From an uncultured Bacteroidota bacterium (lineage in GTDB: Bacteria; Bacteroidota; Bacteroidia; Chitinophagales; Chitinophagaceae), in assembly GCA_903865435.1 (NCBI GenBank), contig CAIPJS010000064.1, positions 49,851-113,850 on the forward strand: 64,000 nt of DNA, in the 5' to 3' direction. The notes under the pieces were generated by a model. That model saw only the letters and a list, made by a program, of their open reading frames with translations, was not told the origin of the DNA and did not search any database. Position numbers and translations under genes: made by a program. This document shows positions 46,671 through 55,557 of the stretch, piece by piece; within the stretch, counting starts at the first letter, position 1; each line of letters opens with the position of its first letter.

Positions 46671-48080
46671 ATGCATTATTATAGTTTAGGAAAAAATTCC
46701 CCGAATGTAGATTTTAGAACGGCTGCCATTACAGGGCAGGCGCCTGATAAGGGTTTGTACTTTCCTAGCACTATTCCCAAATTTACAGCAGCACAAATTG
46801 AAAGGTTTAAAACATTAGATAAAGCCAGTCTAGCATTTGAGGTTATGAAACCCTATGTGGGTGGTACTATTGACGATGCCTCATTAAAAGAAATTTGTAC
46901 AGAGACGATCAACTTCGATTTTCCTTTAGTACCTATTACGGAAAATATTTTATCCCTTGAATTGTTTCATGGGCCTACTTTAGCTTTTAAAGATGTAGGT
47001 GCAAGATTTATGAGTAGGTGTTTGGGTTATTTTTCTAAAGAGAAAAAAGCGAATGATAGAAATTCTAATCTAACTAAATCTACAGAAGATAATACTACTA
47101 CTACTAAGCCTACTACTGTTCTAGTGGCTACTAGTGGAGATACAGGTGGCGCAGTAGCCAACGGGTTTTTAGGCGTAGAAGGTGTGAATGTAATTATATT
47201 ATATCCAAAAGGCAAAGTAAGTCCTATACAAGAATTACAATTAACTACTTGCGGACAAAATATTACTGCATTAGAAGTGGAAGGAAGTTTTGATGATTGT
47301 CAAGCCATTGTCAAAGAAGCCTTTATGGATGAAACATTAAATCAACAATATAATTTAACCTCTGCTAATTCAATAAATGTAGCGCGTTGGTTGCCGCAAC
47401 AATTGTATTATTTTTTTGCCTGGCAACAGTGGGTTAAACAGTATCAAGATGAAGCAGGGAATTATCCAATCATGCATATTGTAGTGCCAAGTGGTAACTT
47501 TGGTAATATTTGCGCAGGTATGATGGCAAAGGCAAGTGGTTTACCCTTGGGCCATTTTGTAGCAGCATGCAATGCCAATGATGTAGTCACGAGATATTTA
47601 GCTACTGAAAAATATGAGATACATAAAGCATTGGCCACCGTGTCTAATGCAATGGATGTAGGCAACCCGAGTAATTTTGTACGCATACTTGAAATACTAG
47701 AAAATAATTTCCCAGACTTAACCAAGGTTTTATCAAGCTATAGTATTGATGATACTACAACCAAGGCCACTATTGCTAGAGTATACAAAACCAATAATTA
47801 CACCTTAGACCCACATGGGGCAGTCGCCTTTGCAGCAGCAGAAATATACTTATCCAATTTAGAAAAAGATAATACAGGATCAAATGCGCAATTCAATCAC
47901 AGCGCTATAATTTTAGAAACCGCACACCCAGTAAAGTTCCCAGAAGTAGTAGAAGAAGCCATTGGGCAAACCGTTGCCCTACCCGATTCGGTGAAATTTT
48001 TACTAGACAAGAAAAAAGTTTCTACTGCTTTAGCTGCGAATTATGCAGCCTTTAAAAATTGGATGATCGCTGCTTCTTAA
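46671..48080 (+). CDS. thrC: Threonine synthase
   Basis: PLP enzyme that forms threonine from phosphohomoserine. 469 residues. The PLP lysine is in LELFHGPTLAFKDVGARFM and the phosphate loop in VATSGDTGGAVANGF. VVPSGNFGNICAGMMAK lies further on. Between YFSKEK and TVLVATSGD it carries a low-complexity Asn/Ser/Thr insert (about 123-147) encoded partly by ACT triplets. Last gene of the leu-ilv-thr run; 18 bp from the convergent PIN gene, with no clear terminator. Confidence 0.95.
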   Translation: MHYYSLGKNSPNVDFRTAAITGQAPDKGLYFPSTIPKFTAAQIERFKTLDKASLAFEVMKPYVGGTIDDASLKEICTETINFDFPLVPITENILSLELFHGPTLAFKDVGARFMSRCLGYFSKEKKANDRNSNLTKSTEDNTTTTKPTTVLVATSGDTGGAVANGFLGVEGVNVIILYPKGKVSPIQELQLTTCGQNITALEVEGSFDDCQAIVKEAFMDETLNQQYNLTSANSINVARWLPQQLYYFFAWQQWVKQYQDEAGNYPIMHIVVPSGNFGNICAGMMAKASGLPLGHFVAACNANDVVTRYLATEKYEIHKALATVSNAMDVGNPSNFVRILEILENNFPDLTKVLSSYSIDDTTTKATIARVYKTNNYTLDPHGAVAFAAAEIYLSNLEKDNTGSNAQFNHSAIILETAHPVKFPEVVEEAIGQTVALPDSVKFLLDKKKVSTALAANYAAFKNWMIAAS

Positions 48081-48098
48081 TTTTTATTACTCTAGAAT

Positions 48099-48521
48099 TT
48101 ATTGCATGAATTCTATCACAAAATCTGATGAATTTAAAACAGGTATTGTAGATAAACTTTCTTTTTTTAATTGTTTATCATTAGAAATAAAATAATCCAT
48201 TTTATGATGAAGCGCTACATAATATTGTAATGCATCTTCAATATCATTTATTTTTGAAATAAGTGCATTCACCGCTATTTCATTAGGACAATCAATAAGT
48301 GTAACATCTTGTAAAAGAGTTATTAAAATATCTTTTGTTGCTTTTACTGAATATTCTTTATTTAAAATGTAAGAAACAATATGAAGAACAGAACTACTAA
48401 TATATGCTTTGAATATACCTTTTTGGATATTATTGAAAATATTTTTTACATTTTCAAATTCTTTTCTTTTTAAAGTTAAGTCTAATACAATATTAGCATC
48501 AAGGAATATTTTATATGCCAT
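48099..48521 (-). CDS. PIN-domain toxin (VapC-like)
   Basis: 140 residues, a PIN-fold ribonuclease typical of type II toxins. The first acidic residue is in FLDANIVLDL (Asp8), with a second cluster in INDIEDALQYYVALHHKMDYFISNDK, where Glu/Asp residues complete the metal site. The antitoxin gene lies just upstream and overlaps the start by 11 bp, the usual translational coupling. Target RNA unknown. Confidence 0.85.
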   Translation of the reverse strand: MAYKIFLDANIVLDLTLKRKEFENVKNIFNNIQKGIFKAYISSSVLHIVSYILNKEYSVKATKDILITLLQDVTLIDCPNEIAVNALISKINDIEDALQYYVALHHKMDYFISNDKQLKKESLSTIPVLNSSDFVIEFMQ

Positions 48522-48750
48522 ATTTTTTCATTTTTGCGTCATAATATTCTTTAACCAAATCTCTATCTTCTGAGATATGAAACTTTGGTAATTCATCTAG
48601 TAGCTCAATCAAGGTTTTTCTCTTTGGTCTAGTAATAATTTCAAAATAATCTTCTACCATTTCAGAAATGCTTATATTTTTTTTAGCGGCAATTTTTTTT
48701 ACCTCTTTCAAAAGAGGAGCTTCAATGGTTATATTTAATCTTGCTTTCAT
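48511..48750 (-). CDS. DUF6364-type antitoxin
   Basis: 79 residues from ATG 48750 (MKARLNITIE), chosen over the ATG at 48804 because the DUF6364/ribbon-helix-helix start is K-x-RLN-type. The N terminus looks like a ribbon-helix-helix DNA-binding segment (LNITIEAPLLKEVKKIAAKKNISISEMVEDYF). The C-terminal half should wrap the PIN toxin. It overlaps the toxin by 11 bp and probably represses the pair. Confidence 0.8.
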   Translation of the reverse strand: MKARLNITIEAPLLKEVKKIAAKKNISISEMVEDYFEIITRPKRKTLIELLDELPKFHISEDRDLVKEYYDAKMKKYGI

Positions 48751-48972
48751 AGTATCAGTATATAATATTTTATAAAGATACGTATTATTTAAATTTATGC
48801 GCATAACTATTATAATCTTTTCATTTTTATTTTTTCTTAATGCCTTTCAAAACCGAAAATAAGTAGTTTATTTAATTGAAATTCAAGTATTTATACGCTA
48901 TGAAGTCCTTCTATAAGCTTAGTCTTTTTTCTAAGTTCTAGATGTATATAAATAGTATATTTATTCTTCAAA

Positions 48973-50766
48973 ATGGTAAATATGAAAAGGGTACTCTTCC
49001 TGACGGCAATCTTAGTGAATGGACTACTATTTAGCGGAAGCGTAATCGCTCAAAAACCTGTAATGAATTCGTTTATACCCGATAGACAAGCCACTTATTG
49101 CAATCCTATCAATATTGATTATGGTTATTGCCCTATTCCCAATTTTGTACAAAATGGAAAACATCGCGCAACTGCCGATCCCATTATTGCAGTGTATGAC
49201 AATAAATATTTTTTATTTAGTACCAATCAATGGGGTTATTGGTGGAGTAGCGATATGAAAGATTGGAAATTTATTCCTAGAAAATTTTTAAGGTCATGGA
49301 ATGGAGTGTATGATGAATTGTGCGCGCCAGCTTCAGTTGTATTGGGTGATAGTTTATTGGTCATTGGATCTACTTATGCTAAAAATTTCACTTTATGGTA
49401 CAGTACCAATCCAACCAAAGACGATTGGCATATTGCAGTAGACAGTTTACAAGTAGGTGCTTGGGATCCGGGATTGTTTTTAGATGAGGACAATCGATTG
49501 TACATCTACCATGGTTCAAGTAATTTTTATCCTATTTATGGACAAGAGTTAGACCGAAAAACATTCACACCCATTGGAGAAAAAATCTCATTGATTCATT
49601 TGGTAGATAGTATTCATGGATGGGAGCGTTTTGGTGAACATCAGGACAACACCTTTTTAAAACCATTTATGGAAGGTGCCTGGATGAACAAATCAAAAGG
49701 AAAATATTATTTACAATATGGTGCGCCAGGAACAGAATTTAGTGGCTATGGAGATGGTGTATATGTAAGTGATAAACCATTAGGCCCCTTTACTTATCAG
49801 CAGCACAATCCATTTTCGTATAAGCCAGGTGGTTTTACAAGAGGAGCAGGGCATGGTGCAACGTATCAGGATGTTTTTAAAGAATGGTGGCATATCTCTA
49901 CCATCACCATTGCAGTAAAAAATAATTTTGAAAGAAGAAATGGTATATGGCCAGCCCAGATAGATGCAGATGGAGTTTTGTATACCAATACATCTTATGG
50001 AGATTATCCGCATTATATTCCACATGCAGGTGCGAATCATGATGTATCTCAATTTACAGGATGGATGTTGTTAAATTATAACAAACCCGTACAAGTGTCC
50101 TCAACCCTAAGTGCATTTACTGCCAACAATGCGGTGGATGAAAATATGAAAACCTATTGGTCTGCCACAACAGGCAATGCAGGTGAATGGATCCAATCCG
50201 ATTTAGGAAATAAAAGTACCCTACAAGCCTTACAAATAAATTATGCCGACGAAGGCGCGGAATTTATGGGCAAGCAATTAGACATTTATCATCAATATAA
50301 AATTTATGCTTCACTAGATGGTAAAATATGGAATCTCATTATAGACAAATCAAAAAACAAAACCGATGTGCCACATGATTATGTGGTTTTACCTAAGCCC
50401 ATTGAAGCAAGGTATATTAAAATGGAAAATGTTCATATGCCAACGGGTAAATTTGCATTAAGTGGATTGCGTGTTTTTGGAAAAGGTGCAGGCGTTCATC
50501 CAGGCATGGTGCAAAATTTTGTTGCATTAAGAGGGGATAGTGAAAGAAGAAATGCTTGGTTAAAATGGGCTGTGAATCCGAATGCAACCGGCTACCATAT
50601 TTATTTTGGCAACGATCCTCATAAATTATACAATAGTGTATTATTGTACGGCGTGAGTGAATATTATTGTACAGCACTTGAAAAAAATCTGCCCTATTAT
50701 TTTCAAATTGAAGCCTTCAATGAAAATGGAATAGGGCAGAAATCGGCCGTAATGAAAGTAGAATAA
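48973..50766 (+). CDS. Secreted GH43 glycosidase with F5/8 type C and Fn3-like domains
   Basis: 597 residues with a signal peptide (about 1-26; ATG at 48982 is an equally good start). A five-blade GH43 domain covers about 60-350, with the expected acids Asp69 (ATADPII), Asp165 (WDPGLF) and Glu234 (MEGAW). A discoidin (F5/8 type C) sugar-binding domain covers about 370-504, and a fibronectin III-like domain about 511-597. GH43 enzymes remove arabinose, xylose or galactose from plant polysaccharides; which one is not clear. No SusC/SusD pair is adjacent, so this is not a standard PUL. Confidence 0.88.
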   Translation: MVNMKRVLFLTAILVNGLLFSGSVIAQKPVMNSFIPDRQATYCNPINIDYGYCPIPNFVQNGKHRATADPIIAVYDNKYFLFSTNQWGYWWSSDMKDWKFIPRKFLRSWNGVYDELCAPASVVLGDSLLVIGSTYAKNFTLWYSTNPTKDDWHIAVDSLQVGAWDPGLFLDEDNRLYIYHGSSNFYPIYGQELDRKTFTPIGEKISLIHLVDSIHGWERFGEHQDNTFLKPFMEGAWMNKSKGKYYLQYGAPGTEFSGYGDGVYVSDKPLGPFTYQQHNPFSYKPGGFTRGAGHGATYQDVFKEWWHISTITIAVKNNFERRNGIWPAQIDADGVLYTNTSYGDYPHYIPHAGANHDVSQFTGWMLLNYNKPVQVSSTLSAFTANNAVDENMKTYWSATTGNAGEWIQSDLGNKSTLQALQINYADEGAEFMGKQLDIYHQYKIYASLDGKIWNLIIDKSKNKTDVPHDYVVLPKPIEARYIKMENVHMPTGKFALSGLRVFGKGAGVHPGMVQNFVALRGDSERRNAWLKWAVNPNATGYHIYFGNDPHKLYNSVLLYGVSEYYCTALEKNLPYYFQIEAFNENGIGQKSAVMKVE

Positions 50767-50779
50767 TTGTAAGTATAAA

Positions 50780-50944
50780 TTATATTTCTTTTTTTCTATA
50801 ATTCACATAAAGTACAATGAACATTAATAAGATGGTTACAATGCTATATACTACTAAAGAAGTAGTAGTGGCAATTACTTTATTAAAAAAGGCACAAGTA
50901 ATAATGATGTAAAATGCGCCAATAGTGTTGATTGTTTTTTTCAT
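50780..50944 (-). CDS. Small two-helix membrane protein
   Basis: A 54-residue ORF starting MKKTINTIGAFYIIITCAFF and ending VNYRKKEI. It has a hydrophobic segment at about 7-20 and a clear transmembrane helix at about 29-48, with a basic end. It begins 10 bp after the stop of the Cys-rich lipoprotein gene and is surely cotranscribed. In size, topology and place it resembles the immunity proteins of small bacteriocins, but this is inference. Confidence 0.55.
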   Translation of the reverse strand: MKKTINTIGAFYIIITCAFFNKVIATTTSLVVYSIVTILLMFIVLYVNYRKKEI

Positions 50945-50954
50945 TTTTAATTTA

Positions 50955-51617
50955 TTAATTACAATATGATTTCATACACTGAGCACCAGCTGCTACTTGG
51001 ATGGTACCACATAACAAAAGGCAAACTGGTGCCCCAAAACCAGCGGTTGCTCCTATACAAGAAGCATGACAAATAACAGCACCTGCAGTTGCGCCAGCAA
51101 TACATAAACTATAGCCCCAACCACATTGCCCTCCAAAAGTAATATTCATACCATTTGAACTTATTCTTTCGCCATTATTTAAAGATAATAAATTTTGTTG
51201 CTGAAGGTATTTACTGCAAGCCTCATTTATAACATTTGTTGGTATTGTATTGTATGTATTTGTTAAATTTATCCAATTTCTTTTATACTCAATACTAAAA
51301 TTTTGGAGATACTCATACAGCATGGGGCTTCCTAAATTGTTCAAATTTTTTTTGATAACTGCTTCATTGTTATCACCAGAATTTAGCTTCGACAAAAGTA
51401 AAATTAAACTATCTGCATTCATTTTTTTATCAACCAATATGTTTTGAATGGCATTAGAAAGTACCATTTCATTTTTCACAATACTTGTAAAATTTGAATC
51501 TGTACTTAGTTTTAAACTTAATGATACTGGATCTTGAGTTGGGATATTATTTTCAGATTTTTTACAGCCTACTGAAATAATTACTAAAGATAAAAAGGCA
51601 ATGATTTTATTTTTCAT
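50955..51617 (-). CDS. Lipoprotein with C-terminal Cys-rich bacteriocin-like domain
   Basis: 220 residues, not assigned to a family with certainty. Lipobox ISVGC with Cys18. Residues 25-150 are helical and polar. The last 56 residues hold eight cysteines (165, 172, 183, 187, 199, 203, 214, 219) in Gly/Ala-rich hydrophobic sequence, with CxxxC pairs at 183/187 and 199/203. The Cys-rich, Ala/Gly-rich, hydrophobic end recalls halocin C8-like peptides, which are released from a larger precursor. A small membrane-protein gene follows after 10 bp. An outer-surface or secreted peptide toxin is possible; a structural disulphide domain is the alternative. Confidence 0.6.
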   Translation of the reverse strand: MKNKIIAFLSLVIISVGCKKSENNIPTQDPVSLSLKLSTDSNFTSIVKNEMVLSNAIQNILVDKKMNADSLILLLSKLNSGDNNEAVIKKNLNNLGSPMLYEYLQNFSIEYKRNWINLTNTYNTIPTNVINEACSKYLQQQNLLSLNNGERISSNGMNITFGGQCGWGYSLCIAGATAGAVICHASCIGATAGFGAPVCLLLCGTIQVAAGAQCMKSYCN

Positions 51618-51721
51618 AAATAATTAATTTTACACTAAACTATTCAAGAATTGAAATCAAAAATTGCGTATTAATCTAACATCATTAACTGTTATTTACC
51701 CCTATAAAATATAAAAATTAC

Positions 51722-51755
51722 CATAAAAAAAGAGTCCCCCATTGGGAGACTCTTT
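51722..51755 (-). terminator. Intrinsic terminator after the nitroreductase gene
   Basis: AAAGAGTC (51729-51736) pairs with GACTCTTT (51748-51755), and CCC/GGG extends the stem past a one-base bulge. On the minus strand the hairpin is followed by TTTTTTATGG. It ends the nitroreductase transcript 21 bp after its stop. Confidence 0.8.
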
Positions 51756-51775
51756 AAAACCTATCTATGAACTCA

Positions 51776-52405
51776 TTATTTTTTAATAATCAACTTATCA
51801 GCAGTGCGTCTCACTTTAACAGCACTAGATAAATAATCATTGGCAGCATCTCTGTAACCTAATGTAAGTGCAACTGTTGCATGTAAACCATGTGCAGCCA
51901 AACCTAACTCCGCATCAACAGCAGCAGGATCAAAACCTTCCATTGGCGTACCATCTACTTGTTCAGTAGCGGCAGCAACCAATGCAAAACCTAAAGCAAT
52001 ATAAGTTTGCTTGGTAGCCCATGCTTGTAATTGTTCTTGTGATTGATGTGCAATGGCTCCTTTCACGTAACCAGAAAAATCTTTTAAACCCTCCACTGGC
52101 ATATTTCTTTGTTCAGCAATTTCTTGCATGTAAGCATCTACATCTTTTTCAGTAATGCTTGTGTGTGCAGCAAAAATGACAACAGCAGATGATTCACCAA
52201 TTTGAGGTTGGTTGTAAAAATGGGGTTGTAATTTTAATTTTGTGGCTTGATCTTCAATGACAATAATATTGTAAGGAGTTAAACCAAAAGAACTAGGAGC
52301 TAAACGAGTAGCTTCTAAAATAGTTTCTAAAGTTTCAGCAGGTATTTTAGTACCGTTCATTCTCTTAACAGCGTAGCGCCATTGTAATGCATCTAATAAT
52401 TTCAT
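51776..52405 (-). CDS. Nitroreductase-family NAD(P)H oxidoreductase
   Basis: 209 residues, an FMN-dependent nitroreductase (NfsB / YdgI-like). It starts MKLLDALQWRYAVKRMNG, with LEATRLAPSSFGLTPYNIIVIE as the flavin/N-terminal motif and GFDPAAVDAELGL near the C terminus. Cytoplasmic dimer; physiological substrate unknown, with quinones or nitroaromatics possible. Good consensus promoter upstream and terminator downstream make it a single-gene unit. Confidence 0.92.
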   Translation of the reverse strand: MKLLDALQWRYAVKRMNGTKIPAETLETILEATRLAPSSFGLTPYNIIVIEDQATKLKLQPHFYNQPQIGESSAVVIFAAHTSITEKDVDAYMQEIAEQRNMPVEGLKDFSGYVKGAIAHQSQEQLQAWATKQTYIALGFALVAAATEQVDGTPMEGFDPAAVDAELGLAAHGLHATVALTLGYRDAANDYLSSAVKVRRTADKLIIKK

Positions 52406-52438
52406 AATTGTTAATTTTTTATTTCAATGTTTAAACAT

Positions 52439-52469
52439 CAAAAATAGGTAAATTGGCTCATCTACGCAA
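52439..52469 (-). promoter_or_regulatory. Nitroreductase promoter, Bacteroidota consensus
   Basis: On the minus strand TTG (52469-52467), 20 bp, then TATTTTTG (52446-52439), an exact TAnnTTTG match with correct spacing. It ends 33 bp before the ATG at 52405. Confidence 0.7.
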
Positions 52470-52593
52470 GTTTTTTTATAAGGATGTGTAAATCAACCTA
52501 TTGTATTAACACCGTTTTGACTAAAAGGTTCAAAATCAATCAGATAATCCTAGGTATAATTTTATTGGCGTAACTTTATAGTACTTTAAAAAG

Positions 52594-52935
52594 ATGTTGT
52601 ATAACAAAACCATAAGGAAAATTATTGCACTACTCATGTTGGTGGTTTTTGCATTTAGCATCACTTCTCAAAAATCGGTTCATGATTTAGTTGCAAAGCA
52701 TAGCGATCAAGTAAAATGTAATGTACATAAATCTGCACCAATTGATCAAGTTGAAAAATCAAGTATACATTGTGCGCATGATAATTTAGTCGTGGCTTCT
52801 CCTTTTGCCAATTTTTATTTTACCATACATTTACAACATCCGGTATGTGCACAAATGCGCAATACGGCATTGCTTGGTTTTTATTTTCCTGCACCATCGT
52901 ATACATTAGAATCTAGAGGGCCACCCACTGCATAA
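52594..52935 (+). CDS. Small secreted His/Cys-rich protein, DUF2946-like
   Basis: 113 residues: signal peptide (about 1-25), then a stretch with several His and Cys (VHDLVAKH, CNVHK, IHCAHD) and a C-terminal ESRGPP motif like the RAPP/RGPP end of DUF2946 proteins. Small proteins of this type sit ahead of TonB-dependent receptors for metals. The TonB receptor gene starts 49 bp downstream. A role in metal (zinc or copper) sensing or binding is inferred. The domain call is tentative. Confidence 0.6.
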   Translation: MLYNKTIRKIIALLMLVVFAFSITSQKSVHDLVAKHSDQVKCNVHKSAPIDQVEKSSIHCAHDNLVVASPFANFYFTIHLQHPVCAQMRNTALLGFYFPAPSYTLESRGPPTA

Positions 52936-52984
52936 TGATTGACAGATACACATCAATTTCATTATTCATTTTTAGATTCATTTT

Positions 52985-55357
52985 ATGTTCAAGTATTTTT
53001 CCATAGCTTTTCTTTTTTTATTTTCTATCAGCATTCAGGTAAAAGGGAAACCCATGCCAGATAAGGTTTTGCTGCAAGGTATTGTCAGCGATCAATTAAC
53101 TGGACAAATATTACAAGGTGCATCTATTTATTTTCCAGAATTAAAAAAAGGGGTCACTACCAATGATCAAGGCTTTTACCAAATAAGTATTGCGCCCGGA
53201 AAATACTTAGTTGAAGTTAGTTATATTGGATACACCATTCAAACCCTTACTATTAATGTTAGCAATGCACTAAAAAAAGATTTTGCATTGAATCACAATG
53301 TTGTAGAAAATACCAATGTAACCGTCACCAGTTTTTTACGTGCCACATCAAGTAAAAGAACGCCTACACCTATCAGTATTTTAAGAAAGGAAGATTTGTT
53401 TAAAGGGGCATCAACCAATTTCATAGATGCACTTTCTAAAACACCAGGGGTCACCCAATTAACTACGGGTCCAGCAATTTCAAAACCCATTATTCGTGGT
53501 TTAGGATACAATAGGGTGGTGGTTTTGAACGATGGGGTTAAACAGGAAGGACAACAATGGGGCGATGAACATGGTATAGAAGTAGACGAGTACAATGTAA
53601 GCCGCACCGAAGTATTAAAAGTGCCCGCTTCCATTATATATGGTAGCGAAGCCTTATCGGGGGTAATTAATATAGTATCCAATATACCCGTAGCGGAAGG
53701 CGTGATAAAAGGGAATGTATTTAGCAATTATCAAAGCAACAATCAATTGCAAGGGTATCATTTTGACATTGCAGGAAACAATCATGGCTTGGTTTGGGGA
53801 TTCAATGCATCTACTAAAAAAGCATCTGATTATAAAAACAAATACGATGGTTATGTTTTTAATTCTAAGTTTAGTGAATTAAATGGAGGAGGCTTTGTAG
53901 GTATAGAAAAAGAATGGGGCTATAGTCATTTAATTGTAAGTGAGTTTACACAAAAATTAGGCATGATCGAAGGATCCAGAAATAATCTAGGACAGTTCAC
54001 CAAAGAAATTCCCTTGGCACCAGGAAATAATATCAGCAGCATTCAAGTGCCTGCTACCAGCGCCGATTTCAGTGCCAATGAACCAAGCATTCCTTATCAA
54101 TACATACAACATACAAAATTCATATTGGATAATAGTATCAATTGGGGCACAGGAAAATTAAAAGCCAATATGGCGTATCAAATCAATCAAAGACAAGAAT
54201 TTGGAAATGTTTTAGCTCCAGCAGAAAAAAGTTTATACTTTGATTTAGGCACCTTGAATTACTCCTTTCAATATTTATTACCCGAAACCAATAATTGGAA
54301 GCATACCATTGGGGTAAGTGGTATGAATCAAGACAATAAAAATAAAGGCGTTGAAACTTTAATACCACCCTACAAAGCAGTGGAATTGGGATTGTTTTTC
54401 TTCACTCAAAAACACATCAATCAATTGTATTTGAGTGGAGGATTAAGGGTAGATAAAAAAGGAATTGAATTTAATGGTTTGCAAAAAGATTATGGAGACA
54501 TTGCTGGATCCTTTGGTGCTACTTATGAAGCAGAAAACAATGTGGTGTATAAATTCAATGTGGCAAGGGGTTACAGAGCGCCCAATTTATCTGAACTAGG
54601 AAGCAATGGTGCACATGAAGGCACCAATCGATATGAATATGGCAATCCCAATTTATCATCAGAAAAAAGTTTACAATTTGATCTAGGAACCGAATGGAGC
54701 AATGAGCATGTATCTATTGCTGCTAATGTATTTTACAATATGGTCACCGATTATATTTTTTATCAAAAATTAATAGGTGTAAAGGGGGTTGATTCTGTCA
54801 TCGTAAAAGACAATAAAAATTATTATGCATTTGCTTATCATCAACAAGATGCACATTTGTTTGGGGCCGAAGGAAATATTGATATTCATCCACATCCCTT
54901 GGATGGATTGCATATTGAAAATACCATATCCTATGTTAGAGGGGTATTCAATCATGCATTGGATGGCAGTAGCAATCTTCCCAATATCCCTACTTTTAGA
55001 TGGATCGCCGAATTAAGATATGAACTGGCCAAGCAATCGGTTAATTATAAGAATACATATTTTTCAGTTCAGTTAGACAATGTAGCTGCACAAAACAATC
55101 CTTTCACTGGTTATCATACCGAAACAACAACGCCTGCTTATTCTTTATTAAATATAGGTTTAGGCACACAGGTTATGAATAAAGGAAAGCAATTGTTTAG
55201 TATTGCTTTGTTTGCACAAAACATCACCGATGTCGCTTATCAAAATAGTTTAAGCCGATTAAAATATACCGACGAGAATATGCTTACTGGAAGAATGGGT
55301 GTATTTAATATGGGCCGCAATTTTAGTTTAAAACTAAATGTGCCATTGCAGTTTTAG
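52985..55357 (+). CDS. TonB-dependent outer membrane receptor
   Basis: 790 residues: signal peptide (about 1-21), carboxypeptidase-regulatory-like domain (about 28-105, GVTTNDQGFYQISIAPGKY), TonB plug (about 120-235, with PGVTQLTTGPAISKPIIRGLG and YGSEALSGVINI), then a 22-strand-type barrel ending in FSLKLNVPLQF with a terminal Phe. Length and plug type suit siderophore or metal import rather than SusC-type sugar uptake (about 1000 residues). There is no SusD. It probably imports a metal or metal complex, given the His/Cys-rich partner upstream. Confidence 0.88.
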   Translation: MFKYFSIAFLFLFSISIQVKGKPMPDKVLLQGIVSDQLTGQILQGASIYFPELKKGVTTNDQGFYQISIAPGKYLVEVSYIGYTIQTLTINVSNALKKDFALNHNVVENTNVTVTSFLRATSSKRTPTPISILRKEDLFKGASTNFIDALSKTPGVTQLTTGPAISKPIIRGLGYNRVVVLNDGVKQEGQQWGDEHGIEVDEYNVSRTEVLKVPASIIYGSEALSGVINIVSNIPVAEGVIKGNVFSNYQSNNQLQGYHFDIAGNNHGLVWGFNASTKKASDYKNKYDGYVFNSKFSELNGGGFVGIEKEWGYSHLIVSEFTQKLGMIEGSRNNLGQFTKEIPLAPGNNISSIQVPATSADFSANEPSIPYQYIQHTKFILDNSINWGTGKLKANMAYQINQRQEFGNVLAPAEKSLYFDLGTLNYSFQYLLPETNNWKHTIGVSGMNQDNKNKGVETLIPPYKAVELGLFFFTQKHINQLYLSGGLRVDKKGIEFNGLQKDYGDIAGSFGATYEAENNVVYKFNVARGYRAPNLSELGSNGAHEGTNRYEYGNPNLSSEKSLQFDLGTEWSNEHVSIAANVFYNMVTDYIFYQKLIGVKGVDSVIVKDNKNYYAFAYHQQDAHLFGAEGNIDIHPHPLDGLHIENTISYVRGVFNHALDGSSNLPNIPTFRWIAELRYELAKQSVNYKNTYFSVQLDNVAAQNNPFTGYHTETTTPAYSLLNIGLGTQVMNKGKQLFSIALFAQNITDVAYQNSLSRLKYTDENMLTGRMGVFNMGRNFSLKLNVPLQF

Positions 55358-55525
55358 TTAGACATTTCACTATGCAAAAATTATACCATACTAAAACTAG
55401 TATAAATCAACCATTTAAAATTAAGCTTTTTTAAAGCATTAAAATTTACTAAGCTTATTTGAGTTTTTTTAAATGAACTCAATATTAAATACTAAAATTT
55501 ATTAGATTTTATAGATCCTTAATTT

Positions 55526-55533
55526 TAACTTTG
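55526..55533 (+). promoter_or_regulatory. Predicted promoter of the cytochrome c / YceI operon
   Basis: TAACTTTG at 55526-55533 matches TAnnTTTG exactly; the -33 box is only TTA (55502-55504), 21 bp upstream. It lies 24 bp before the first ATG. The 200-bp space before it also holds AT-rich inverted repeats (for example TTGAGTT/AACTCAA at 55459-55482). Confidence 0.45.
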
Positions 55534-55557
55534 AAGAGATTGTAATGAAACAGTCGC

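Noticed and set aside
53293..53727. 144-codon minus ORF in the TonB receptor
   Set aside because: Antisense shadow of the conserved plug domain.
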